A stretch of 64,000 bases of DNA, from positions 1-64,000 of the forward strand of contig DFMV01000080.1 in assembly GCA_002375765.1 (NCBI GenBank), written 5' to 3'. The position numbers and the translations under genes are program-made. The stretch comes from Rhizobiales bacterium UBA3584. GTDB taxonomy: Bacteria; Pseudomonadota; Alphaproteobacteria; Rhizobiales; Devosiaceae. The notes under the pieces were generated by a model. That model was not told the DNA's origin and searched no databases. It saw nothing but the letters and a program-made list of their open reading frames with translations. The stretch's first letter is position 1. Each line of letters begins with the position of its first letter. Positions 40,411 to 49,168 of this stretch are shown here, piece after piece.

Positions 40411-41640
40411 ATGCTCAGCCGCATAAACGCCATGGGCGTTCTGTTTGCCGTTGCCGCGCTGATGGCGCTGGCGCTGGCGGGGGGACTGGCGCTTTACGCC
40501 ATTGTCGAGGATCCCGGCTCAAACAGCTATGCGCTGCTGGCCGAAGCGTTTCTGAACGGACGGCTGGACACAACGACCTGTTTCGACGGCGATTGCGCGC
40601 GGTTCGAGGACAAGATCTTCGTGATGTTTCCGCCCGTCCCGGCGATCATTGCCCTGCCCTTCGTGGCGCTGTTCGGGGTCAATTTTTCCGGCTTCGTGTT
40701 CCTCTCGGCCATCGCCTTTGCGCTATCGGTATGGCTGTGGTGGCAGATCTTCGAGGGGCTGAAGGTGGATCGCGACGTGGCGATCTGGCTGCTGCTGGGG
40801 CTGGCCTTTGCCACCCCGCTCTATTTTGTGACCATTCGCGGCGACGGCATCTGGTTTTTTGCCCAGGCGATCGGGTTCGCCTTCACCTCGCTGGCCATCC
40901 ACCAGATGGTGCGTGGCGGGAGCTTGATCCTGGCCGGGGCGTGCATCGGGGCGGCGTTTTTGTGCCGGCAGATGGCGGTGTTCTACCTGCCGTTCCTGTT
41001 TGCCCTGTCGCTGGACCGGTTCGAGCCGCTGATCAGCTTTTCGCGCGGCCATATCGTGCGGGTGCTCAAGCTGGGCCTTCCGGCAGGCGTCGCGGTTCTG
41101 ATCTATCTTGCTTACAATTACCTGCGGTTCGGCGATCCGATGCAGACCGGATACCCTTACATGATTGGCGCCGATATTGCCGAAGGCGGGTCGATGATCA
41201 ACTACCGGCTGGCCGAGCATGGGCTGTGGTCTTCGGCCTATGTGCTGTTCAACACGCTCTATCTGTTCGTGCAGGGCTTCCACATGGATTTCGGCGGCAA
41301 TGCGATGGTCGAACCCATCGGGCTAGACCCTTCGGGCACTGCATTGCTGGCCGCCAGCCCGTTCGTGCTGTTTGCGTTTTTCGCCCCGATGCGCCGGCCG
41401 GTGCTGATCGGGATCGCGACGATCCTCGTCATTGCGGTGCCCATCCTGTTCTATCACTCGAACGGGTACTCCCAGTACAACGTGCAACGCTACGCGCTCG
41501 ACTGGCTGCCCATCGTTTTTTACATGCTGGCGCTTGCCGTCAGTGATCGCGACATGCGCGGGCTGGCGCTGCTTGTGACCTTCGGGATCGGGCTCAACCT
41601 CATCACCATGGCGTTTCTGGCGTTGGGGCTGACGGCCTAG
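40411..41640 (+). CDS. polytopic membrane protein, possible GT-C-like
   Basis: This 409-residue inner-membrane protein has about ten hydrophobic segments. A periplasmic loop after the first helix has the acidic motif YALLAEAFLNGRLD, with Cys residues (TTCFDGDCARFEDK) and the aromatic-rich VMFPPVPAIIALPF. The overall pattern resembles GT-C glycosyltransferase-like proteins that use lipid-linked sugars, but no diagnostic motif lets me name a family. The start at 40411 is chosen for a clean membrane N-terminus; a TTG 15 bases upstream has a better AGGGA site and is possible. Confidence 0.65.
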   Translation: MLSRINAMGVLFAVAALMALALAGGLALYAIVEDPGSNSYALLAEAFLNGRLDTTTCFDGDCARFEDKIFVMFPPVPAIIALPFVALFGVNFSGFVFLSAIAFALSVWLWWQIFEGLKVDRDVAIWLLLGLAFATPLYFVTIRGDGIWFFAQAIGFAFTSLAIHQMVRGGSLILAGACIGAAFLCRQMAVFYLPFLFALSLDRFEPLISFSRGHIVRVLKLGLPAGVAVLIYLAYNYLRFGDPMQTGYPYMIGADIAEGGSMINYRLAEHGLWSSAYVLFNTLYLFVQGFHMDFGGNAMVEPIGLDPSGTALLAASPFVLFAFFAPMRRPVLIGIATILVIAVPILFYHSNGYSQYNVQRYALDWLPIVFYMLALAVSDRDMRGLALLVTFGIGLNLITMAFLALGLTA

Positions 41641-41664
41641 GCTACCGAGCAGAAAGAGCGTCGG

Positions 41665-43392
41665 CTATTCAGCCGCCCAGGCACCAAACTGAGCGTTGTG
41701 CAGGCGGGCATAGGCGCCCGCCTTTGCGACCAGAACATCATGAGCACCCTCTTCCACAATGCGGCCGTCGGCGACGACGGCGATGCGGTCCGCGTTGCGG
41801 ATGGTGGCCAGGCGGTGGGCGATGACCAGCGTGGTGCGGCCTTCCGAAAGCGCTGACAGAGCGCGCTGTATCTGCATTTCGGTTTCGGTATCGAGGGCCG
41901 AGGTCGCCTCGTCGAGAATGAGGATCGGCGGGTTTTTCAGGAATATCCGCGCAATGGCCAGACGCTGCTTCTGGCCGCCCGAGAGTTTGACGCCGCGCTC
42001 GCCGATCATGGTGTCGAGCCCCTCAGGCAATTGGGCGATGACGCTGTCGAACTGGGCGCTGCGTGCGGCGTCCATGATTTCTTCGTCGGTGGCGCCCAGA
42101 CGGCCATAGGCAATGTTGTCGCGGATCGAGGTGCCGAACATGAAGACGTCCTGCTGGACGATGCCGATCTGGCTGCGCAGGGAATCCTGGGTCATGTCGC
42201 GGATGTCGATGCCATCGATGGTGATAGCGCCGGAATCGATTTCGTAGAAGCGCGGCAGCAGCGAGCAGATGGTTGTCTTGCCGGCGCCGGATGGGCCGAC
42301 AAGAGCGATGGTCTCGCCCGCTTTGACGCTCAAGGTGATGTCGCGCAGGATCGGGCGATCGTCCGAATAGGCGAAATTGACCTTGTCGAAGACGATGTCG
42401 CCCCTGAGATCGGAGACTTTCCTTGCGCTGGGGCTATCGACGATGTCGGGTTCGGTGTCCATCAGATCGGCGAAGCGTTTGAAGCCCGCGATGCCCTTTG
42501 GATAGCTTTCGATGACCGAGATGATCTTGTCGATGGGACGAAACAGAACGGTGATGAGCAGCAGAAAGCCGACGAACTGGCCATAGGTCATTTCGCCATA
42601 CATTACGAGCGCGGTGCCCGCGAGCATGACCATCAACTGCACGAGACTCTTGGCCATATAGGACATCGAGATCGACGCCGTCATGATCTTGTAGGCCTTG
42701 AGCTTGGTGGTGCGGTAGCTCTGATTGTCGCCCTCGAACAGCTTGCGTTCGTGACGCTCGTTGGCAAAGGCGCGCACGGCGCGGACGCCGCCGATGGATT
42801 CCTCGATGCGCTGGTTGAAATCGCCGACCCGGCCATAAAGGCTCTTCCAGGTCATGGTCATGGCGCTTCCGTATTTGAAGATCAGGAAGGCGGCAACCGG
42901 GACGATGAACAGGGTGAGCGCGGCGAGCTTGAGGTTCATCAGCGCCATGATGATGAAGGCGCCGATGAAGGTCATCACCGCGATGAACACGTCCTCGGGC
43001 CCGTGATGGGCGATCTCGCCGACCTCTTCGAGGTCCTTGGTGACGTGGGTGATCAGGTGTCCGGTTTTCTTGTTGTCGAAATAGCGGAACGAGAGCTTGT
43101 GCAGATGATCGAAGGCCTGGCGGCGCATGTCGGTCTCGATGCCGATGCCCAGGGCGTGACCCCAATAGTTGACGACCGAGAGCAGACCCGCATTGAGGAT
43201 GTAAACGAACAAAAGACCCGCTGCGGCGGCGAGAATCCAGAACCAGTTCTGGCTGGGCAGCAATTGATCGACATAAAGCTGGACGACGACGGGGAAGCTC
43301 AGCTCGAGCAGGCCAACGATGACCGCGCAGCCGAAATCGAGGAAAAACAGGCCCTTATAGGGCGCGTAATAGGAGAAAAATCGGCGCAACAT
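41665..43392 (-). CDS. ABC exporter (MsbA/LmrA-like, fused TM and ATPase)
   Basis: This 575-residue protein joins six membrane helices (about residues 15-310) to an ATPase domain. Walker A GPSGAGKTT is near residue 370, LSGGQKQRLAIAR near 473 and Walker B ILILDEATSALD near 494. Such exporters work as homodimers and move lipids, drugs or peptides. The genes around it encode a possible GT-C protein, GtrA and UbiA-type enzymes, so a lipid-linked glycan substrate is possible, though not shown. Confidence 0.93.
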   Translation of the reverse strand: MLRRFFSYYAPYKGLFFLDFGCAVIVGLLELSFPVVVQLYVDQLLPSQNWFWILAAAAGLLFVYILNAGLLSVVNYWGHALGIGIETDMRRQAFDHLHKLSFRYFDNKKTGHLITHVTKDLEEVGEIAHHGPEDVFIAVMTFIGAFIIMALMNLKLAALTLFIVPVAAFLIFKYGSAMTMTWKSLYGRVGDFNQRIEESIGGVRAVRAFANERHERKLFEGDNQSYRTTKLKAYKIMTASISMSYMAKSLVQLMVMLAGTALVMYGEMTYGQFVGFLLLITVLFRPIDKIISVIESYPKGIAGFKRFADLMDTEPDIVDSPSARKVSDLRGDIVFDKVNFAYSDDRPILRDITLSVKAGETIALVGPSGAGKTTICSLLPRFYEIDSGAITIDGIDIRDMTQDSLRSQIGIVQQDVFMFGTSIRDNIAYGRLGATDEEIMDAARSAQFDSVIAQLPEGLDTMIGERGVKLSGGQKQRLAIARIFLKNPPILILDEATSALDTETEMQIQRALSALSEGRTTLVIAHRLATIRNADRIAVVADGRIVEEGAHDVLVAKAGAYARLHNAQFGAWAAE

Positions 43393-43444
43393 GATCGGAT
43401 CGCTTTCAATACCGCCCGGACCTAGCGCGCAGAAACCAGACCAG

Positions 43445-43882
43445 TCAAGTCAAGTTTTCGGCGTGATCCGGCGTGACCCGAAAGCTGAGATATTTATGGC
43501 CGAAGAAATTTGCAACAGCCCCCACGCCAATGGCCGTGCCGTGCGCCACGGCCTCGGGCAACACGCTCCAGCCGATGGCAGGCAGAAGATGGTGGAGCAA
43601 GGCCAGAGAAACCGCCATGACGACCACTGCTCCGAGCGCGTTGACGATGAGAAACAATGTGACCTGCAATGGCACGGGCTGGCGGGAATTGGGAAACACA
43701 TAAGCGCGGTAAAGCGTGAACCCGGCGCTCATGCCGATGAGATAGGCCACGAACACGGCGGCGGGGAACGGCAGAACAAGCGAGAGGGGAAACCGCACCA
43801 GCCAGTTGATCGCCGCCGCCAGACCGCCGAGCAAAAGGAAGCGCACGATCTGGGGCAGTTTAAGGAAGGCTTGTGGGCTCAT
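43445..43882 (-). CDS. GtrA family membrane protein
   Basis: This 145-residue protein has four membrane helices and the GtrA-type opening FLLLGGLAAAINWLVRF, with GMSAGFTLYRAYVFP in the second helix and AVANFFGHKYLSF at the end. GtrA proteins are thought to help flip or present polyprenyl-phosphate-linked sugars for cell-surface polysaccharides. Its start overlaps the stop of the HAD-UbiA gene by 4 bases (ATGA), so the two are translated together and likely share a pathway. Confidence 0.88.
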   Translation of the reverse strand: MSPQAFLKLPQIVRFLLLGGLAAAINWLVRFPLSLVLPFPAAVFVAYLIGMSAGFTLYRAYVFPNSRQPVPLQVTLFLIVNALGAVVVMAVSLALLHHLLPAIGWSVLPEAVAHGTAIGVGAVANFFGHKYLSFRVTPDHAENLT

Positions 43883-45360
43883 ATGCCGATCCAGGCGAGA
43901 AAAAAGCCGAGCGCCAGACCGGCTGCAAGCATGAGGCTCTTGGGATCCTTCATGGCGAAGGCGACAGGATCGTCGTTGAGTTCGCCGCGAAAACTCAGCA
44001 TCCAGATGCGGCCGATCCACAGAAACAGCGCGGCAGGCATGAGCCACAGCCAGACCGAATCCGAATAGAAATCGGCAGCCAGCGCGTCCTGGGTGAGATA
44101 GAGAACCAGGATCAGCACCGAGCCGATGCCGCTCGATACGCCCATGGCCATGATGAAGGGCGCATCGGTGGTGAAATATCCGCGCCCGCTGATTTTGCCC
44201 GAGCCGCCATTGTCGGTCATCCGCTGAACCTCGGTGTTGCGCTTGGCAAACGAGAGCGAGGCAAACAGGAACATGGAAAAGACCAGAAGCCAGGGCGAAG
44301 CCATGACGCCCACGGCGACGATGCCGAGCACCAGCCGCAGGGTGAACAGCACGGCAAGGGTGAAGGCATCGAGGATGGGCTTGCGTTTGATGCCCATGGA
44401 ATAGGCAACCGTCAGGGCAAGATATGCGCCGAGCGTTACCACGACCAAGGGATTGACCAATGCGCCGAGCGCGAAGGCGGCAATCATGGCGACGGGCATG
44501 ACGGCGACGGCATGCGCAATCGATATGCGGCCAGCCGCCAGCGGCCGGTTGCGCTTGGACCAGTGGCGGCGGTCATCCGCGATGTCCCAGAGGTCATTGA
44601 GCAGATAGGTCGAGGACGCGAGGATCCCCAGAGCAAGAAACGCAATGGCCGCGCTGGTCCAGGCAGTGGGATCGAGCATATGGCCGCCCAGCATGAGCGG
44701 CACGAAGACCAGTGCGTTCTTGGCCCATTGATGCAGGCGTGCTTGCTTGACCCAGTCCTTGAGGCGCGGGGGGCGTTTTAGTGTGTGCTCAATCTGTGTC
44801 AGGCGGGCAGCGGCGCGACCCACCCTGCCGGTGGTTTCGACCAGAACGCCGCCTTTTGCGATTTTCCAGACGGCAAGATCGGCCCCGCTGTCGCCGGCAT
44901 AAACAAAGCCATCGGGAAACATTTCGGCCAGTTTTCCGGCCTTTATGGCGCCCTTGAGATTGGTGATGCCATCGGACGCCATGGTCTTGTCGATGAACGC
45001 AAAGCGGCGGGCGATGCGGATGGCCAAAAAGCTATCAGCCGCCGTGGCGAGGATGATCTCGCGGCCCTTGGCCTTTTCGGCTTCTGCGTAAGCGATGACG
45101 TCGTCGTTGAGCGGGATGTCGTCGACCTCGAGGGTCACATGGCCGGCCAGTTGCTGCTTGAGATGGGCTTTGCCCTTGAGCAGCCAGACGATGAGAGCAA
45201 ACAGACCGAACGGGTTCTGCTTGAGATAAGCGAACACCGTCTCGTGCAGCAGATCGGTACGGATCAGGGTGTTGTCGAGGTCGAGGACGAGCGGCAGAAG
45301 GCCCGATTGGGGCTTCCGGTCGGCGCGGCCTTGTTTGACCGCAATGGCTGATTTGGGCAT
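43879..45360 (-). CDS. HAD hydrolase-UbiA prenyltransferase fusion protein
   Basis: This 493-residue protein joins two enzymes. Residues about 25-210 form a HAD-type phosphatase, with the nucleophile motif VLDLDNTLIRTD and a membrane-free Rossmann core ending near GDSGADLAVWKIAKGG. Residues about 230-490 are a UbiA-type membrane prenyltransferase with NDLWDIADDRRHW (first Asp motif) and several helices. The family includes decaprenyl-phosphate phosphoribosyltransferase-like proteins; the HAD part would remove the 5-phosphate made by the UbiA part, as in arabinan-precursor synthesis. The pairing with GtrA supports polyprenyl-sugar work. Start 45360 gives the normal MPKSAIA N-terminus. Confidence 0.85.
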   Translation of the reverse strand: MPKSAIAVKQGRADRKPQSGLLPLVLDLDNTLIRTDLLHETVFAYLKQNPFGLFALIVWLLKGKAHLKQQLAGHVTLEVDDIPLNDDVIAYAEAEKAKGREIILATAADSFLAIRIARRFAFIDKTMASDGITNLKGAIKAGKLAEMFPDGFVYAGDSGADLAVWKIAKGGVLVETTGRVGRAAARLTQIEHTLKRPPRLKDWVKQARLHQWAKNALVFVPLMLGGHMLDPTAWTSAAIAFLALGILASSTYLLNDLWDIADDRRHWSKRNRPLAAGRISIAHAVAVMPVAMIAAFALGALVNPLVVVTLGAYLALTVAYSMGIKRKPILDAFTLAVLFTLRLVLGIVAVGVMASPWLLVFSMFLFASLSFAKRNTEVQRMTDNGGSGKISGRGYFTTDAPFIMAMGVSSGIGSVLILVLYLTQDALAADFYSDSVWLWLMPAALFLWIGRIWMLSFRGELNDDPVAFAMKDPKSLMLAAGLALGFFLAWIGI

Positions 45361-45550
45361 CGTACCTGCTCGCTTTGCAAAATTCGCCCCCGTTATCGCG
45401 GGCGCGAAGCGCTGGTGCAAAGCAAACAGCAAATAAGCGTTAATCAGGGGCGACGCGCAAATCAGTCAAATGCGCGATAAAATTTACGCTTTGTCGATGT
45501 GACTCAACAAAGCGCAAACAGGATCAATAAAATTGTAACAAATTCTAAGT

Positions 45551-45600
45551 TTGTCGCGCGGTCGAACCGAAAAAGTGTGCAACTTTTTCTGACCGCGCTC
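45551..45600. repeat. dispersed palindromic repeat, copy B
   Basis: This is the second copy of the repeat seen at 37852 and 62329. It has GCGCGGTCGAACC with GACCGCGC, and GAAAAAGT with ACTTTTTC. It lies directly after the phoB stop codon, where it may act as a 3' end structure for the pst-pho transcript. Confidence 0.75.
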
Positions 45601-46299
45601 CTAGTTCGCGACGAATTTTTCGTCGAACGCATAGCCCGCGCCGCGCACGGTGCGGATCGGATCCTTGGCGCGGCCGCGGTTGATGGCCTTGCGCAGCCGG
45701 CCGACATGAACGTCCACGGTGCGCTCGTCGACATAGACATCGGTGCCCCAGACGCCATCGAGCAGTTGCTCGCGTGAATAAACGCGGCCGGGATTGCCCA
45801 TGAGGTATTCGAGCAGGCGGTATTCGGTGGGCCCGAGATGAACTTCCTTGCCCGAGCGGCGCACGCGATGGGTGGTGCGGTCGAGTTCGATATCGCCGGC
45901 CTTTAAGATAGCGGCGATCAATTGGGGGTTGGACCGGCGCAACAGGGCGTTGATACGGGCCATGAGCTCGGGAAGCGAGAAGGGTTTGACGACGTAATCG
46001 TCGGCGCCGGTGGCCAGCCCGCGCACCCGCTCCTCTTCCTCGCCGCGCGCGGTGAGCATGATGATGGGGATGCGCGCGGTATCGGTGCGGGCGCGGATGC
46101 GGCGGCAGATTTCGATGCCTGACGTGCCCGGCAGCATCCAGTCGAGCAGGATGATGTCGGGGGTGTTTTCGGCAATGCGCAGCATCGCCTCTTCCGCATC
46201 TTCAGCGGTTGCGACGGAAAAGTCTTCAGCTTCCAGATTGTAGCGCAGAAGTTCGACGAGATCGGCTTCGTCTTCGACAACAAGAACCTGCGGAGTCAT
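45601..46299 (-). CDS. phoB: phosphate regulon response regulator
   Basis: This 232-residue regulator turns on phosphate-starvation genes. The receiver domain (1-120) has the acidic pair EDEADLVELL and the phosphorylated Asp in ILLDWMLPG near residue 52, with Lys in VVKPFSLPEL. The OmpR-type winged helix (about 130-230) reads LGPTEYRLLEYLMGNPGRVYSREQLL and RTVDVHVGRLRKAI. It is the last gene of the phoR-pst-phoU-phoB order, 3 bases from phoU. Confidence 0.95.
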   Translation of the reverse strand: MTPQVLVVEDEADLVELLRYNLEAEDFSVATAEDAEEAMLRIAENTPDIILLDWMLPGTSGIEICRRIRARTDTARIPIIMLTARGEEEERVRGLATGADDYVVKPFSLPELMARINALLRRSNPQLIAAILKAGDIELDRTTHRVRRSGKEVHLGPTEYRLLEYLMGNPGRVYSREQLLDGVWGTDVYVDERTVDVHVGRLRKAINRGRAKDPIRTVRGAGYAFDEKFVAN

Positions 46300-46302
46300 A
46301 GA

Positions 46303-47010
46303 CTAGCCCTTGATCTGCTCACGCGTGAAATCCTCGGCCTCGGCGGTCAACGTCTTGCCGGTCGCGAGGAAATAGGCCTGCTCGGCGATATTGGTCGAGT
46401 GGTCGCCCACCCGCTCAAGATTTTTGCCGCAGAACAGCAGGTGCGTACACATGGTGATGTTGCGCGGATCTTCCATCATGTAGGTGAGGAGTTCGCGGAA
46501 CAGGGAAACATAGAGCGCATCGACATCGGTATCGCGCTCGACCACATCGACCGCCATGTCCTTGTCGCGGGCGGCAAAGGCATCGAGGGCCAGCTTGACC
46601 TGGCGCTGGACGAGTTCGCCCATGTGGCGCAGCCCGTTCTTGAACTGAACCGACATGCCGATGCCTTCGAACTGGGTCGAGCGACGGGCCGTGGATTTGG
46701 CCATGTCGCCAATGCGTTCGAGATCGTTGGCGACGTGGATCGAAGCGATGACCAGGCGCAGATCCTGCGCCATGGGCTGACGACGGGCGATGATCGACAC
46801 AGCCATCTCATCGATATGGGCCTGCATCGCGTCGACCTTCTTGTCGGCGGCAACGGTGGCCATGGCGAGTTCGGCATCCGAGCGGATCAGGGCTTCGGTA
46901 GCGTTGGAAATCGCCTTTTCCACCAGCCCACCCATTTCCGAGATCGAACGGGCCAGTTCGGTCAATTCATCCTCGTAGGACGTGACGATATGGTCGTTAG
47001 GATTGGGCAT
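46303..47010 (-). CDS. phoU: phosphate signalling protein PhoU
   Basis: This 235-residue protein links Pst transport to PhoR and restrains the regulon when phosphate is plentiful. It has the PhoU two-fold helical repeat with HIVTSYEDELTELARSISEMG at the start, AMQAHIDEMAVSIIARRQPMAQDLR in repeat one and RLVIASIHVANDLERIGDMA, a metal-cluster motif (E-x-x-x-D-pattern). It sits between pstB and phoB, 13 bases from pstB. Confidence 0.94.
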   Translation of the reverse strand: MPNPNDHIVTSYEDELTELARSISEMGGLVEKAISNATEALIRSDAELAMATVAADKKVDAMQAHIDEMAVSIIARRQPMAQDLRLVIASIHVANDLERIGDMAKSTARRSTQFEGIGMSVQFKNGLRHMGELVQRQVKLALDAFAARDKDMAVDVVERDTDVDALYVSLFRELLTYMMEDPRNITMCTHLLFCGKNLERVGDHSTNIAEQAYFLATGKTLTAEAEDFTREQIKG

Positions 47011-47023
47011 AACGTGGGGTCTC

Positions 47024-47851
47024 CTACCCGATGCGGCCAGTGATGTAATCCTGGGTGCGTTTTTCGCGGGGATTGGTGAAGATTTCCTCGGTCGGACCCT
47101 CTTCGATCAGTTTGCCGAGATGAAAGAACGCGGTCTTTTGTGACACGCGGGCTGCCTGCTGCATTGAGTGGGTGACGATAACGATGGTGTAATTGGCACG
47201 CAGTTCGTCGATCAGTTCCTCAATGATCGCGGTCGCGATCGGGTCGAGGGCCGAACAGGGCTCGTCCATCAGGATGACTTCAGGTCCGACCGCAATGGCG
47301 CGAGCGATGCAAAGTCGCTGCTGCTGACCACCCGAAAGCCCGGTGCCGGGCGAATGAAGTCGGTCCTTGACCTCTTCGAACAGTCCTGCCTTTTGCAAAG
47401 CGGTGACGACGATTTCCTCAAGGTCGGACTTGTTGCGAGCCAGACCGTGAATTTTGGGGCCGTAGGCGACGTTTTCAAAGATCGACTTGGGGAACGGGTT
47501 GGGTTTCTGGAATACCATGCCGATCCGGGCCCGCAGTTCGACCACGTCCAGGCTGGGATCGTAGAGGCTGCCGCCATCGAGTGCGATATTGCCGGTGACC
47601 TTGCAACCCTCAATGGTGTCGTTCATGCGGTTGATACAGCGCAGGAACGTGGACTTGCCGCACCCCGAGGGCCCGATAAAGGCCGATACCGACTTTTCGG
47701 GAATGTCGATGGACACATCGAACAGTGCCTGCTTGGCGCCATAGAATACATTGACGTCCTGAGCGCTGATCTTGGTTCGCCGGCCTTCTGGATCAGGTGT
47801 CCTGATCGTCTCATGAGCCGAAGCCGTCTGGGAGGGAGCGGAAGTCGCCAT
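47024..47851 (-). CDS. pstB: phosphate ABC transporter ATP-binding protein
   Basis: This 275-residue ATPase drives high-affinity phosphate uptake. Walker [10 protein letters not shown] is near residue 60, the signature [14 protein letters not shown] near 172 and Walker [14 protein letters not shown] near 193; the family-specific [11 protein letters not shown] follows the Walker A helix. The N-terminal 25 residues are charged and poorly conserved. It lies 20 bases after pstA in the operon. Confidence 0.95.
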   Translation of the reverse strand: MATSAPSQTASAHETIRTPDPEGRRTKISAQDVNVFYGAKQALFDVSIDIPEKSVSAFIGPSGCGKSTFLRCINRMNDTIEGCKVTGNIALDGGSLYDPSLDVVELRARIGMVFQKPNPFPKSIFENVAYGPKIHGLARNKSDLEEIVVTALQKAGLFEEVKDRLHSPGTGLSGGQQQRLCIARAIAVGPEVILMDEPCSALDPIATAIIEELIDELRANYTIVIVTHSMQQAARVSQKTAFFHLGKLIEEGPTEEIFTNPREKRTQDYITGRIG

Positions 47852-47871
47852 TTGCCTATCCTAACTGGTTT

Positions 47872-49158
47872 CTACCACGTACGCTGCAAGCGCTGCCGCA
47901 GGAATATCGCTATCGCGTTCATTGCAATCAGAAAGCCCAGCAGCACCAGAATACCCGCGGAGGTGCGTGCGACAAACCCGCGCTCGGGGCTGTCGGCCCA
48001 GATAAATATCTGAGTCGGCAAGGCCGTAGAGGCTTCCATCAGGCCGCCCGGAGGGCTTGTGATGAAGGCGTTCATACCGATAAGCAGCAGCGGAGCGGTT
48101 TCTCCGAGTGCCTGTGCGAGGCCGATGATCGTGCCCGTCAATATGCCCGGCAGAGCCAGCGGGAGAACGTGGTGCATGATGACCTGATGACGCGATGCGC
48201 CCATCCCCAATGCCGCCTCACGGATCGAGGGCGGGATCGATTTGAGCGAAGCGCGCGTCACGATGATGATAGTGGGCAGCGTCATGAGCGCGAGAACCAA
48301 CCCGCCGACGAGCGGTGCTGAACGGGGCAGACCGAAAACCTGCAGGAAGACCGCCAACCCCAAGAGCCCGAAGACGATGGAAGGCACGGCCGCCAGATTG
48401 TTGATGTTGACCTCAATCACGTCGGTGACCCGGTTCTTGGGCGCGAATTCCTCAAGGTAGATCGCCGCAGCAATGCCAGCGGGAAAGCTGATGACGAAAC
48501 ATACGAGCAGGGCGTAGAAGGACCCGGTGATGGCCCCAGCCAACCCGGCCAACTCAGGGAACCGGCTGTCCGCGTTGAAGAACAGAGCCCAATTGAACGG
48601 TCTTGACACCCGGTCCTGCTCGACAAGCTGGTCGAACAGTTCGATCTGTGCGTCGGATGCACGGCGCCTGCTCTCGGGCAGGTCGCGATCGATCACACCC
48701 TTGTTGAGCTGGTCGTAAGGGTCCGATGCCGGAATTTCCAGCGTCAATGTCTGACCGACTGCACCAGGATTGCGCATGACCGCGTCGCGGACAAGGAACT
48801 GGGTGTTGTTGGTCAGGATTTGGCCCGCGGTTCGCAGCGTCGCTGCATCCTCAATAGCCGGGAAAAGGTCTTCGATCGCTTCGGCAGTAACCGCGCGCCA
48901 GTTGCTGGCCTGCAGATCCTGCGCGTCGACATATTCTGCCGAAATCGGAAAATCCACGCGGACATGGGTTTGAGTGAAGGCCTGATAGCCGCCAAGGACC
49001 AGCGTGAATAGCAGGATACCAAGCAACCCGATCGCCGTGGAAATGGCGGCTATGCCATAGAGGCGCAACCGCGCCTCTGCCGCGTATCGGCGGCGACGTT
49101 GCGCAGCCCTTTGATCCGGGCTGATCACTGTGACGGAGGGAGCTGCGATATCGGCCAT
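47872..49158 (-). CDS. pstA: phosphate ABC transporter permease PstA, long form
   Basis: This 428-residue permease is longer than the ~300-residue E. coli PstA because it has the N-terminal extension (DUF3333-type) common in alphaproteobacteria: one membrane helix and a large periplasmic part. The C-terminal half holds about six helices and the ATPase-contact loop REAALGMGASRHQVIMHHVLPLALPG. I chose 49158 because GAGGA lies 7 bases upstream; the ATG at 49176 has none. It overlaps the pstC stop region by 10 bases or less and is translated with it. Confidence 0.93.
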   Translation of the reverse strand: MADIAAPSVTVISPDQRAAQRRRRYAAEARLRLYGIAAISTAIGLLGILLFTLVLGGYQAFTQTHVRVDFPISAEYVDAQDLQASNWRAVTAEAIEDLFPAIEDAATLRTAGQILTNNTQFLVRDAVMRNPGAVGQTLTLEIPASDPYDQLNKGVIDRDLPESRRRASDAQIELFDQLVEQDRVSRPFNWALFFNADSRFPELAGLAGAITGSFYALLVCFVISFPAGIAAAIYLEEFAPKNRVTDVIEVNINNLAAVPSIVFGLLGLAVFLQVFGLPRSAPLVGGLVLALMTLPTIIIVTRASLKSIPPSIREAALGMGASRHQVIMHHVLPLALPGILTGTIIGLAQALGETAPLLLIGMNAFITSPPGGLMEASTALPTQIFIWADSPERGFVARTSAGILVLLGFLIAMNAIAIFLRQRLQRTW

Positions 49159-49168
49159 GTTGCGGTCC

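Noticed and set aside
42031..43425. 464-residue plus-strand open frame
   Set aside because: It is antisense to the ABC exporter, is rich in Asp/Gln/Val repeats typical of shadow frames and has no recognisable motif.
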